Below, piece by piece: positions 12,115-27,100 of a stretch of 64,000 nt of DNA. The DNA comes from Phorcus lineatus. Lineage: Eukaryota; Mollusca; Gastropoda; Trochida; Trochidae. The stretch is taken from NCBI GenBank assembly GCA_921293015.1, contig OV121084.1, forward strand, positions 18,852,960 to 18,916,959, read 5' to 3'. Within the stretch, counting starts at the first letter, position 1. The number at the start of each line of letters is the position of its first letter. A program made the translations under genes and the position numbers. The notes under the pieces are model-generated. The model was not told the DNA's origin. It saw only the letters and a program-made list of their open reading frames with translations, and made no database searches.

Positions 12115-15100
12115 GTACAGACTATTTTACTGTACGAAGCATAAGGATCCACAAAAACATACATCCTTATAATCTATTAAGTAAGGGAAGTTGCTACTGT
12201 ACTGTGTGATGGTTGGTTAAATAACGAAAAAGGTGATATGGGTATAGAAACTTTTTCGTCAATGCTGGCTTTGTTCCTAATGAGGCGTGAGATCTTGTGG
12301 CTTAGGGGATGATGCAGGGAATTTTTTGTGATGGCTAAGGCTAGTTGAACGATGTTTAGAGTTTGTTGAATTGCTCCACAAGCCGTCACCTTTTCAAGTG
12401 ACAGGACCCTCAAACAGCTACTCAACGCAAAGAGGACGTATCACTGAAAGACCCAACCCAATGGGATGTATCTACAAAATCCCATGTCACTGTGTACAAC
12501 AGTACACTAGAGATGCGCTTCGTCTAATCAATAGAAAAGCATTAAAGAACCGTGCATGTCCTAAAGAACAAGGCCCACATCATGAACTGGAAGGAACCCT
12601 AGGTACAACCAGCCATCAACAACAACTGGCGCCAAAGGAACCTTTATGAAGCCATAGACATACGACGGGAACAACCTGCAGTAAACGTTTTGGGATCCTT
12701 TGCATGTCAGGGTTCAAGGTTTGAGTTGAGAAATAAGTGAGATGGTTCGGGTTTAACGAGTTTTGAACAATATTTCAGTTATTAAACGCGTGGATAACAA
12801 ACATCCGAAGGAGTTTAGGCAGATCAGCGAGAAAAGAAAGACGGAGGTGAAAGACGGAATGAAAGGCATAGCGAGAGATAGACAGCAGGTTTCAGAACAA
12901 CACAAATTTGGTCTGGCTTCTACCCGTCGACCTGTCCAGCTTGGGTAACCCTTACAGGAGCATGTGGGTTCTCGGGGTCTCTGAAGCACGCAAAACGCCA
13001 CACCACAATAGGGTATTAAGTCAAGTGGTGGAAGACAGTAGTGAGTGAGTGAATTGGGGTTTAACGTTCTTTCAACAATGTTTCAGTCCTTAAACACGTG
13101 GATGACAAGCATCCAAAAGAGAGTGGACAGATCAGGGAGAAAGGGATCGAAAAGATAAGGGAAAAGACGGAAAGAAAGGCATAGTGAGAGATAGAAAGTA
13201 GGTGGAAGACAGTGAAATTAATTCTTAACCGTGAACAACAGAGGCAACTTACTGGACAGCAACATAATCCTGACGATCTACTAATCATGGACAGACAAGA
13301 TGAGCAGCGTTGCCGAGATAGGGTTCGAGAGCGGGCGCGGGATAATGCTTTTCCAAATATTTAACCACTGAATATCAAACAAACAATATTTCAAAAGAGT
13401 CATCCAACAAGAAAAATTAAAATTAACAGATTTTGAACATTAAAAAAACGCTCTGCAATGAATACTATACACAAATTTAATTTGGGTCCACTGCGTCCAA
13501 GATCGGTCGTAATGTGAGTTTTTGATAAGTACCTGAATAAGTTGAAGGCAGTTATTGTTAACTGAATGTTTATGAAATTATGAATGCTCGAAAATGATGC
13601 CATATTTAATTCCCTTACGAATTGTTTTGACTTCAAGATTGTAGCCAGAATATACTTATTTTTATCTAAAATCCTTCATTGACAATTATCCCTTGCAAAA
13701 TCATGATAATTTTAATAGTGATTAAGAGTTCCATAGCTTTTCAATACATATGTTAACTTAAATCGAACAGCAATCCGGCTTTGGTTAATTAAGTAGCCGA
13801 TCAAAGGATTTATACCTTCATCGGTGCATTATCAGTTTCTTTTGACTCAACTGCTACTAACACATTCGAAATCAAATTTATGTAGCAGAAGTATGTGGGT
13901 TTTTTTAAATTTGGTGAAATGTCATTTACCCCTTAATGACTGGGTTTACTTTCTAGCTTATGATACAGACGTTGAAAAACATCAGTGCACCACTGTTTGT
14001 GGATCCAACGACAGAGAGTCAACATGAATTTACAGTTTATGCTGGCTCGACACTTACAATCATGCTTTGTGCCAAGCCTTTTGACATAGCCTCTCCGTGA
14101 GTACTATTATAAGGTCTTCAGACGAAAGTCAGAAGACCTACTGTTATTATCCTGATTATTTTTTCTTATTATTATTATTATTTTCCACGATTGTGTGGCT
14201 CAAATTGCTGTAAAACTACTAACGCAAATTCAACGAAACTTTCAGGCATGATAGCCTCTCGGCTGAAATTGATACAATTGAAATCCAATTTCCACTTCCG
14301 CCTTCCGTGGAGGAGTTACAGCCCCTTTAAATTTCGGAAATTAACATGGGCCAAATTTTCAAAATGCACTTAGAGATTTGCAACTAGCTTTAAAAGATGC
14401 GCATTAAAACTGAGAAGAAAAAAATAAATCGTGACAAAGTTGTAGGTCACGTGCTTTAGACGCCATCTTGCTTTTAGTGCATTTTTCAGCATTTTCGACC
14501 CTATGCGTCTTTGAAAATCTTCTCCTCTGAAGTTACTTGCACGAAAGAGCTGATCTTGTACATAACGCAGCTGATGCATTGTCCTATTCAGGATACTCAT
14601 CAGAACTGCGTAACCCAAATACATTTTTCACAGTGACCATTCGAAATTGTCAAAAACTGAAAAATCGCCAACATCAAGGGCACTGAACTCTAAAACTAAG
14701 GTCACGAATTGCATGATTTTTACAGGACGGCAAGACCTCATCTACAAGAATCGATAATAAAATCGAAGCGAAGAGTCATTTACGGTTTTTATTAAGGATC
14801 AAAAATGCACAATTTCAATTTTGAACAAATTAACATTGGGTCATTTCTAGAAATGAATCTAGAGACTTGCAAATAGATTCAAAAGATACGCATTTACATG
14901 AAGCCAAAAAAGTCAATCATGATGACTTCGTAGGTCACGTGCTTTGGCCGCCATTTTCCTTTTTTGTGTGACTTTGCAGTTTAAGGTTACCCTATTTCTT
15001 AGGCATTCAGTTTTTCCAATATAGGATTTTTACACTTTTATTTCAAATGTTTTGTCATTGTCAAATGTGAAAGACGAGCCTTCTAATAAATGGGGACATG

Positions 15101-18100
15101 TGCCACATCTTTTATATGAACATTTGAAAACTGAAGGTATTTCTGTTGGGTTTTGGATACCATCATATTTAGCCCTTGTTAAGATGTGTTTAAGATTTTT
15201 TGGCTGTCTTTTGCTTTTAATGATTTTATTTCTTCTCAACATGTGGCCTAACCTCTTGGCTTGACTATGCATAGGTAAGTTCCTATGTATAACTGGAAAT
15301 AATTCCGCATTGTTGTTATTATGTGTTGTCACGAAAGTGATTGTGTTTTGGTCCTCATTTATCTTATCTTTAGGAGTACGTAACTCTTCAAGAGTGAGTG
15401 CCTGTGCTTTACTTACTCCATCTTTGATAAGAGGTTCTGGATAGCCTCGCTGCAATAGCGACAACTTAGAGACCTGAGGCTTTCATTGCTAATTATGACA
15501 CAGACACGTCTAGCTAGACCATAGGGCAAGTTTGTTTTGACATGTCGATCATGTGCGCTTTTGAAATGGAGATATCGTTTTGTGTCTGTTGTCTTGTGGA
15601 AAATATCAGTTATGATGTGAGTATTATCCTTCTTGATAAGTATGTCTAAGAAAGGTAACTCTGTCTCGCTTGTTTCCATTGTGAATTTGATGTTGGGATG
15701 CATGTTTTGTAGAATGTCATATATTTGATATATATCCCCTTTAGATTTTTCCCAAAAAGTGAAACAATCATCTAGGTATCTTTTCCATTTAAAGATGAAT
15801 TCATTTGCAAAGTCCTTGTCAAATTTTTCCTCTATGGTAGTATAGAGATTTTCTTCGAGGTAGGCTAGTACTAAATTGGCATAGAGTGGCGCAAATTTTG
15901 TCCCCATTGCCGTACCTAGAATTTGGAGATATGAATTTTGATTGAATTGAAATGTGTTGTTTTCTAGAATAAATTCAGCTGACTTAAGGATGAAATCTTT
16001 GCTAAAACGTGGATAGATTGACTCAGGATGATTGTCAATCCAGAATTCTAGTGCAGTTTTGCCTAGATCATATGGGATATATCCGCTAAGAAAAAAGATG
16101 GTATAACAATGCGAGTGCGTTGAAATCGTAAAGAAAAACATATTTTGTCTTCCAATTGATAAATCAGATTAATTGAATCATGTAATAAAACAGAGTAAGG
16201 TCACGATCAGCTTTGTCTTTGTTGACAGAGATGTTGAATCTTTTCACGTGAGGTCTGTGCCTACCAAAGTCTTCACAGTTCCAGCTCCAAGGGCCAACAC
16301 ATCTCGCTCGGCCGAGAGAGTGAAATGCACAACAGTTACCTGGACATCGAGGACAGACGACGTAGGGAGATATGTGCTTAGTGCCCTTATCACCGACACA
16401 AGCGGGTACTGTTTATCTTTTTTTAATGTTTTTCTCCACACTTTATGAAGTAACCAACCAAAACAATTCTTGAGTGACAGGAATCTCAACCCGAAATGTC
16501 AGTATGTTTGGTCAGGTGCTGTTTTTTTCGAAAGGAATAAGAAATATAATAATTTTATAGGAAACATGAAATGTATTTGTAATTTTACAGAAGATACGAT
16601 ATCACAAAGCACTATGGTAATTGAAGAAGAAATCTGTAAAGGTACCGTTAAGTGGCAAATGTAGTTGGTGTTGAAGCAAGTAATTTACCATAAAAAATTA
16701 AACGGAAATTGTAAATAAAGACATTTACAATGAAGACAAGGTTATCGCTTTTGAATTCAGTCTCAAAATTTGTTAATGTTTTCATTTTCTACAAAATATA
16801 CGCTATTGATTGTTTCAGAGCTGATGGCGATGACCGAAACTACAAGGTGAACGTAAAATGTAAAGATCAAGTTATTGAGATGATATTTCTTTAACTGTAT
16901 GAGGTTAACATCTTCTTCTGAATTCCCTTAAAAATATCTTTTTAAGACAACCTTTTGGAAGAAGAAAAAAGTGGCCACCTTCACATTTTATGTTGTCTTT
17001 ATTTCAGCTTTGAACTTCAAGAAGTCTTCGGGCATTCACGGTGTAAGGAAGATACATTTGTTTTATTTAGTATAGTTGTTTCTGAAGTTATTACTTTTCA
17101 GGAAACATAACCACTCATACTCTTACCACATAAATTAATGTATAACGGGCATACTGTTTATATAGTTTAGACTACAAAAAAAGAAAATGATTATTTACTT
17201 ATTTTCTACAAATGCTCTTGTTCATGCTTCGCAAACGTTTCATAAAGGCATCCACTAATACCCCCATTCCACCGAGCTTACGACCTCAATGCGACGCAAA
17301 TGTCGTAATGTGGTCTCACTTGATCGCACCAAGCATCGCAACGGACGCCAGTCGATCGTAACTCGATGGCATGCTGATCGCAGAAACTGTAGCTGTGGTC
17401 TCAGCTTGGTCCTACTCACTCGCATGAATAATCGCCAATACGGTTGTGTGATTGTCTGGGGACCTACATACGATCTATCCGACCTGTCATAACAAACGCA
17501 ACTCTGTCTCAATATGCTCGCTACTAGAAGGATATGTGATCACTTTTTTGTCGCAGTGGAATCGTACAAGTAGTTTGGTGGAAAGGCAAACGCTAAATTG
17601 TTGAAAATTGGTCGCTAAAAAGTCTGCGATCGCTGCGATCAACGTGATCGCGGTGATCAGGGACAGTCGCTTATCGGTCGCGGTTTGGTGGAAGGGGGGC
17701 ATAATGGACAAACGATTCAATTGCAGACTGTCTAATATATAGAGAATCTCACCCTCGTGTCTTCTGATATCAAATATCAGTTGATTAAAGGTACATATAT
17801 CACACAGGTGTCAAGTTTTTCATGATGCCAGTCAATTGTCGACTGTAGCTTATGACATAGTATATCTCAACCATGACGTCGTTTACGTCAATACATAGCA
17901 TTGGTATTGATTCTATATTTGAATGTTTTTTATACACTAGGGAAACATGGTAAAGATCCCTGGATCTAAACCAGTTTCTATCTGCTCATAACTTCTTCGA
18001 AAATTATGCGACGTTATGAAATGTCAAAGGTCATTACCAACGTCATCAGACCCGGTTGACAAAGATCGTCTATAATGAATACAATTAAGTATAATATCCA

Positions 18101-21100
18101 AATATTTACAACGACGTGAACGTCGTTCAATGTACTGGCTGTTGAGGAAGTACATGAAAATATTCTGTATAAAGTCTGTGATAATTCCCCGAAAAAATAT
18201 GTCTCTATCACTCATTTACTGAAAGGGTGTAACAAAAGTGAGATCTATCTTTAGTTTGATTGGTGGTTAAATTGCCTTGTACTTGCACCTGGAAGGATGT
18301 GATGTCGCACGAAATGTTCATAATCGACTTGTAATGCACTGTCTGTCCATATGAGCATCCAAGTTAAGGGTGTAAAGCGTTTTCAAAATCTGTCGACTTG
18401 AATTTTACAATCAGTAGTAGGCAAAGTGGAAACGTCGCTAAATTCTTCATAAAGCAACACGCTACCAGTATACACATTGATGTGTTTGCCCTAAATTTCG
18501 AAACACAATATCTTTTTGCACATCACCGATTTCCTCAATCAAATTAATAACCTTTGTGTAGAGTGTGTCTGTAGCCCTGACATTTGTTCAACAATATCAG
18601 ATGCCAATAGCCAACCGTGCATCGATTGAAAAGTATACTGTCACAAATTTGTGAGTGTTATGGTAGTTCTGAAGTGGATTAAAACTGTTATTTTTGATTT
18701 CCAAGTCGTTTCAAATGAATAAAATTTGATTGGCGATAATTTCGTATTTTGATTAGTAATTGTTTTTATTTGCGCGTAAAATGCAAAATACATCCATATA
18801 ATTGGACGGCAGCACATTCATCTATTTATCGTCATTCACCATACGTTTGCTTATTTTAAATTAAAACACACCTTTTTAAAAATTGAATTTAAGCCGTGCG
18901 TTTCTTTTTGGTTTAGTATATTTTTATTTTATCAACGACTGTATTTGATAACAGAGAACACGTGGGCATATCTGTTTTATATGGATGTAAATCACTTTTT
19001 ACCATTTGATATCAAGACCACAAAAAATGTATATGAATCTTTTCATTTTAGAAAAAAACTGACCGTTATTCATCTTTTTCAGGGTGCTCCATATCTTGCG
19101 TTCTTTCCCGAAGCTTCATCCATTGTGTGTCTTCAAAATTCAACATGCTCTTTCCCGGTTTATTCAGCTGTCAAAACTAAAGGGTAGATCGATTTAACAC
19201 CATCTTTCCAGACGAATTACTCAAAACATATCTTCGCACGTCACCGCTGTTAAACTATTTTTGGCTTGAAACAGAGAATCTAGAGAAGTTGTTTCAAAGA
19301 AAGCTGTTTCAATCTGAGCACAATGTTCCCGTTATAGTCGAGATGATATTTGTTCTCAGACACAAATATAAGTCGACATTCGATAGTACAGACATCAGGA
19401 TGCGAGGGGACTGTGATTAACCTGTTCTGGCAAAGAATGTACTAAAACCATTGAAAATCAAGAATGTACCACTAACGTCTTAACTGTTGCCAAAAAAATT
19501 AAATCAAGAAAATATATATCATTATTTCTAGAGAGACGTATGGAATATAACCTTTAGTTTTAGCTTACTCATACATGACTCGTATTTGCCGAAAACATTG
19601 TCTATTTAGAAGAGACTCTCCTTAAACATGTATATTTTTTGTGAATTTTGGATAGTGGATGTAAATATCTTTAAATCTCTGATGATTTATGTAGATAGTA
19701 GTTTAAAGGAGTAAATCTTACTGAGTTTGTAATGTATTGTTTATAGTGTATAACTTTAAATCTAATAAAAACAATTTAACCTGTTACTGTCTAAAACAAC
19801 ATTCTATCCTCTATTTCTATTCAGCACGAATAATCACTATTTACCATAAACTGACCTGTTTTATGTGGAAATTGAAATTGCAAAATCTGAATTTCCCAAC
19901 CAAAAGCAGATGAATTATTCTCGCTATTAAGAGGATTTTCTCTTGTGTTTATAAGTAAACTTTACGTATCACAATATGCATAAGACTCAATTTATATTCC
20001 TTTACATTCAAATGTTGTTTTCTAAATACATTCAGTCAGAACACAAATTGTCCAAATGTATAAGGTCAATATGCTGAAATTCTGCTGTAAATATTGAGCA
20101 TCACATTGTATATATTCAACTTAACTGTTTGTTTATATTTATATGCTATACTGTTCCCGTTGGTTGTTGTGTATCAAGTTGACGGTGATAAAGGAAATAT
20201 AGAAAAATAAATACTGTGGAAGATGTAAATATAAATGGTAATAATTTTTCTGAATTTCATTTTTTAAAGACGTTCCATAACACAAGTACGTCAATCATCA
20301 CCAACATCACAAACGATCGACATTTCCTCACCAAAAGCTACATCGAAAAACGGCATTGATGTTTTCCTGACTGACATCAGTCTGGCATCATGCCTACCTG
20401 GGTCACAAAGATTGTGTCTTGAAGCAGTTGACGATTTACGGTAAGCCGTTATTATATATTTAAAATAAAATATGACCAAAGTTGTGGTAAATTGATAGTG
20501 GACGTGGTAAATACAGAAAATGTTTAATATCAACTTTAAATAAAGATTTTAGTTACTAATTATGGTAACTGTATTACGAAAGCGTATCAATGTCACGTTG
20601 AAAATGAACATCTGTCAACTGACTCCTACGTGGAAGAACGTATCTCCAATGCAGATTTTTCTATCTTCTCCGTAGGAGATGATATGTGTCAAGCCATGGT
20701 CACTTTCATGCTATTTCATTGTGAAAATGTTCTACTAAGGCTATACTGAGTTTCAATATAGGAGATACTCAATCCTACGTAGGAGATAGTATTTTCTCCG
20801 TAGGGTTATATAGATTTTGCTAAAGGGACACTTAGTAGTTGTTTACACATTTTAGTCTTCATTTTTCAGGGCAGCTTCGGAAGTCGAATGCCTTAACATC
20901 ACGGTGGAATATCGAGGTCGTTATTTGCTTTATAAAAGTAGTTGATATCAATTCATGCACACTATTAAAAAGATGATAGATACACGTGTGATCCACAAAT
21001 AAATTTAAATCTAAAATATTTGAAAGAAAAAAGTTATTACAGAAGATGTTAATACTTTATGGAGAAATTTAGATAGGTTTTCTGTATTCATTAGATTCCT

Positions 21101-24100
21101 GCAAATCGGCTCCATGTTTGAACGGTGGAAGATGCATTCAAGACAAGGGCTCTTTCATCTGTACTTGTCCTATTACACACTCTGGTGTATTGTGCGAATT
21201 AGGTATGTCATGTATCAGAAATAGAACACATCCACATAAGATTAAGAAAATAGCATTCTATGAATAACCGTAATTAAAAGTAGAAATGAGTTAACTTTTA
21301 GTTTACGATTTTGGAAAGTGCATTATTCTCCATGTTTTGTATAACGTAAATCCGTTGCGAAAAGAAGTACGTATGTGGGAAAAGGTCTCCAAAATTAACA
21401 AATCGAGGAATTATTACGAACTTACGAAGCGACCCAATTAAAAAAATTATCATTTAGATGTAAGGACCTACCTGGATTCCGGAAGTCTGTTTTCCAGTAT
21501 GTTAGTGCAAGTATCATGTTATCTAAATTTCATAAGGACTTCAGTACAGCAAGTTTTCGGACTTTAACAAAATGATATAGAAATACAAATCGTGTTTTTA
21601 TTTTTTGAATTTGTAATTACATCGGTTTAGTAAATAGTTAACGTTTTCTTACAATTTTTAAGAATTATTTATACAAAGAAAAATTAGAGCTTCGTCGATT
21701 TAACGAGCTGCAAAAACATTACGTTTTAATTCGAGGTAAATGCGGGACAGTCAATTGTCAATAGTGAAATGATGTCACTACTATGCTACCAAACTTAAAA
21801 AATATAATTATATTTCACTGCCATCTTACCATAAGGGTTAAGGGTTAAGGCCCATGCCCTAGGCGACGGCAGTATGCAGTCACTGTCAACCGTTTTTTTC
21901 GATTGATCGTTGTTTATCATTTGATTAACCATTTTGGAACCAAGCATTGTTGTAAAATAACGGGGTTTTTTTTTTAAATGATGACGATTGCAAACTATAA
22001 AATACGCGCGGTTTTGGCCCTTTAAAGATGACCCTAACCTTTTTCAATAATTACAAACGCATTACCCAGTACTAGCAGAGAGAATGCATCCTGCTACATC
22101 AGCGATTTGTATCCGTAGAGATCCTACACCACCCTGATGTCTATCACGTAAAAGTCTCGTATTGGTGACGGCTAATGAATCATTAATAACATGTTTAGCA
22201 TAAAAAAAATTTCATCCAATGAAATGTCGTTATAAGAGCAACTTAAATATCTTAAATTCCGCGGTCTGAGATACGACGCATGTGGCTGATATGACAGGAT
22301 GAATAGAATACGCATATGGCTAACTCGATGAAAAGAACATATAGCATTATGGTTGAAATATAACGAAACATTTGATTTGATACAACGATAGTGTTTATAA
22401 TTTTCTTTTCAAATGAACATGAGAATAAGAATGTTTGAATGTTTTAACCATATCTGTGGGAAAAAAACATCTGAAGTAAGAAGTGCCAATGTGGTTGTTT
22501 CTTTCAGAAATTGATTACTGTGGAAGTGAACCATGCTTAAATGGAGGAAGTTGTTATGCCTTTAGTCCTCCATATATCTGTGCATGTGCAGCTGGTTATA
22601 CGGGCAGGAACTGCGAGATGAGTAAGTTCAAGATCACGTCAATAACAAAGTACCTTTAAACACAAATCATGTTCAGACTTAAATATCGACTCGGACAAAT
22701 TGGTAGCACACATTTGATCGACAAACAATTACATTTTGTAATAATGGTAGTATATGATTTCTTAACATTAGCTTATGTTGATCATATGATTTCATAAGAG
22801 TTTAAAGTTGTAAAGTATAGTAAAAAGAATTTTAATGAGATAATATTCAATATGTATCATATTGTCATATTACATATGTAATATGTAATTTGTACACATG
22901 TCATTTGTTTACATTTCCTATGAATAAAACGTTTGAGAACTGAAAAAGATTATTGTTAATTAATATACATGAAATACATCATGCGTCATACAGACAATCA
23001 TCAGCTGTCGAATCATGTTAAGTTTAATTCACAATCTTAATTTACAAATAACTCACTGACCATGATGGAACAACTGTCAAGCTTTAAGACACAAGTAAAC
23101 GGTGTCTTATTTTCAAGATGTCCCATATGCTTCTCAAAAGAATTGTTCAAAAATGTTGTAGATATCGCTATTTTAATTCTCGATTTTTATCCTTGATATA
23201 CAGGTTTACCTTGTACTAATGGATCATGTCTCAACAACGGCGTATGTCTGAATAAGAAGTGTATTTGCGATTTCGGGCACGAGGGAAGCCGATGCGAAAA
23301 AGGTACAGCTTATGGTTAACCCTCTGAATGAATTCACAATACATTGACTGTATCAACGCTCTCTCGGATATTCGTGGAATACCGTAATCAATGATTAAGT
23401 TCGAACGAAAGATGACGAGTTTGACACCAAATCCTTCATGTGTTTAATGAACAAAGTTTTCGTGCACCTTGGAGGAGAGGCGCAGTGCTAGATTAGACAT
23501 CTTTAAAAGCTTGAATGAAGTTCATATCTCTATATAAGGTAATATTAGTCCATATCTCAAGGCATAACTCGCTCAAGTGTCATTAAGTGGCTAAAATAAG
23601 CCTTGCAAGATTTCCCCAACTTCTGTTTCTACTGCGGTATATTTTGATAGCCTCTTCATAAACATTATGAAACTTGTCGCCAAAGCAGATGCTTTGCTTA
23701 AACCGTGTCTTATATCTTGCAGGGGGCGGTTTACTTTGTCATTTTTTCAGATAAAAATTTTCCCGGCCTTTATTTTGGGGCTAAATTCTATGTTTCTTCT
23801 GAAATTAATTTTCAATTAAATCCATTCGATCTGAATAGAAACATCTGATTTTGGAGGTATGAACCGCTCTGCGTTATGGGAGGTCATCGGGGGGTTCACT
23901 TGTTTGCTTGTTTTGTATGAGTTGGCTAACCTTATGAATCAGACTTTACATAAAGCTCGGTGTATATGTTGAAATGGTTTCATAGCGTGATAAAAAGAAA
24001 TCCTACATTACGTGATTTGTTTACTACAGATCGCCTCCTTTGGAACACGGTGAGTTGATGTTTCTATTTCACAAATCATATACAATTAAGTATATCGATT

Positions 24101-27100
24101 ATATTATTGAATGCTAAACTTATCATGATCTCATTTTTAAATGAAGACTTATTGTCAATGAGATAAAGGGATAAATGATTGCATTAGTAAACCTTATGGG
24201 TTGAGCATTTATCAGGGATTCTCAGCCCAAAGTTCGAAACACTAATACTTGATTTACATGTATAATATAATTTAATGCAAACGGTACTATAAGTTATCTT
24301 CTGCATGTACAGCGGCAACATACCTAAGGCAAGTGAAACAGTTTCAACAATGTCAGTATAATATTGAGAGATGAATGGATGGATTTTATTAATATTTAAG
24401 ATAATCAAACTATTTCTTGATAACAGTATTCTAAGAGGCTGCAGTAAGAAAAAAGGTAAGCCTGAGTAAAACTGAATCCGAATGATTAAATGGTTGTCTT
24501 CATTTAAAATATTTTCTGGGATGCAAAAAATCAAGGTTCAAATCTTTTTCAGAGCGGATTAGTATCCCCATCACTGAAAAATGGAGCGCTTTTGCAGTGT
24601 CAAGTAAATAAGAAATGTGTGATTCCTATATATATCGTAGGATCTAGGTGAGTATGACTACTAAGATAACTAATTCTACATTTACACATAATAAACACTC
24701 TGGAGAGTATATATTTGAGAGCAGCAGTTAATAGTAATATTTATTGATAACAAATTCTTTATCATAAACGACGTCTAAACGAATCTGATTAGAATCGACC
24801 GTGTTCCTATGAATGAAAGTTTTAAAATATTGACTTTATGGAGATTCGAACTCGTTCTGTCTAGGTCTTTCTTCAGAAAGGTGAAATTCATAAGAACAGC
24901 AACGTGTTCTCGATAACAAATTATTTAATGTGAAAATCACGACGTTTCGGATATATTTTGTATTGATTGTATTGTTCTGAGATGCACAGAAAACGAGTTT
25001 GTATTATGTAGGGTTTAAATGCTCATCTAGGTATCAAAAACTTCATTTGGTGAATTGAAAACATAGTTCTTAAAATGAGTTTACACAATGTAGTACACAT
25101 TTCCAAACTGCCTGTCGAAATTGTACAAGCCTAATCTTACAAAAGTTTGGCAACCTGGTGATATGTGTAAGTCGTTGTCCAGAAATATGTGTTTCAAATG
25201 GATTTCACTTTAAAATTGATTGAAATACATTTAATTCATTCCCGAAAAACAATTAGCACACTAAAAAAGCCCTTTCCCTCTCTTCATCCTTCAAAGAATT
25301 CAACTTTCAACATGTTTCAGTCTTATATTTCATCCAAAGTTACGATTTTTGCTGCTGGTAAAATATTATAACAGACTAACTCAACTTCATTCAAATTTGA
25401 TTTAAACCATGCTGTTATATTTGCAGTGGGTCAAATAGTATAACTATTGGACCAAAAAGTCTTAACGTGAATGTAACCATTGTCGATCCGACACTCAACA
25501 CAACAGTTCCTGGTGTTAAACAAGGGAGTATTGAACTTGTAGCAAAGTCTACGGGACCACAGCGGATCTGCGTGAAAAGTCCACTTAAAAGTCACGAGTA
25601 AATGTTTAATTATATTTTGTATATTATTCTTTCCAACTGATATTACTGCCTAATCCTTTTATTAAAAGATCTGTTTTTCATACACACAAGTTTAAATGAA
25701 GCATGAACATTAACATTTGCAAAATATTATGACAATTGCTTGAAACAAATAGGTTATGCCAATAGGTTATCTAAATCTTGCAGTGTCTGTAATACTGGAG
25801 TTGAATTGTCTTATTTTTACTACAGACTGAAGACGGTGTGTTACCATCTCCAGATTTCAAATGGTATGTTAAGGAAAATTTGTGAAGATGCATGTTTACA
25901 TAGTGAGCCATGTATGCGTAACTGAGAATTCGAGAAATGAAATAATAACCATAATATTCGTCTAACCCCTATTAAATCAACGATATTAGGAGAGGTTGTG
26001 AAAATTTGCTTCATTTTGAAAATGCCATTAAGGTATTTATTGTGAAGAGGTCATTTGAGGACAGAACTATTCAATTTAACCATTCATACTCTCAATGTGT
26101 AATACAACTCAACAATCAATTCCCCGATCGCTTTCTCCATCACGTAAATATGATATGATATGATCTTAATTCATGTCTCGATATAAAGCTGTCATTATTG
26201 GATTATTGTTATCCTGTTTATCACATGCTCATCTATAGAAGACTATGAATATTATAAACACGTTTTTTTCGTCTTATAAATTAAAAGATATTCCAAATGC
26301 CTTAACCAAGACTCATTTAATTCAAATCAATGTCTCTATTACAGCACGGGAAATAAGGGTACGTAATACCTTATTTTATAGCATTTTATTGTATACAAGG
26401 ACGCAATTTTCTATTTTCTCAAGGTCATGGCAATGAAAGTTTTCTTTATCGTTTTAGTGAAACAACTATTGGTTGAAATTGGATGATAAATCACGATATG
26501 CTATATATCGAATGTTTAAAACCTTACTCAAAATGTTTGTTGCATTTAACTTAAAGAGGCTTAGGCTTAGACCGTGAAACTTAATGATTAATGAGGGAAG
26601 TCGTTCGGGAGAAACGATAATAATAACCTATTATGTAAAAATGGTATCGAAGACGAAATACACTTTTTTATTTGTTCTTAACCAAACGACAATTTGTGGA
26701 AACAGTACACCCGAGATTGTTATCTTTTAAAGGCTCCTAATAACTTTTAATCAAATTCTTTCTTCTGATAATAATGCTTGCATTCTTAAGCTTTCACAGT
26801 ATGTTACCTGTGCCATTCCTCATTAACGATAAATACTTTATAATTGAAATATTGAACTCCAATATATACTGGCCTGATGCCTTACTTACATATGTACAAT
26901 AACCGATTTTTACTCCGACATGATATGTTAACCATTTTTAAGGTTATTTATGTTCAACCCCCTTAGATAATGATGTAAAGGCTAATAAACCAGGCTAACT
27001 ATTATCTAGTTTGTGCTTCACATCTAGACCCTAGACAAATTCTTGGAACCAACACCAACCCCTGGCAGCTTCATTCCCTGTAAAGACTCGTGTCGTCTTC

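Noticed and set aside
17009-17041. Small exon (FELQEVFGHS frame) after module 0
   Set aside because: The preceding exon ends in phase 0, which puts a stop (CTT TGA) in this segment; direct splicing 16846 to 19083 keeps the frame for the whole gene.
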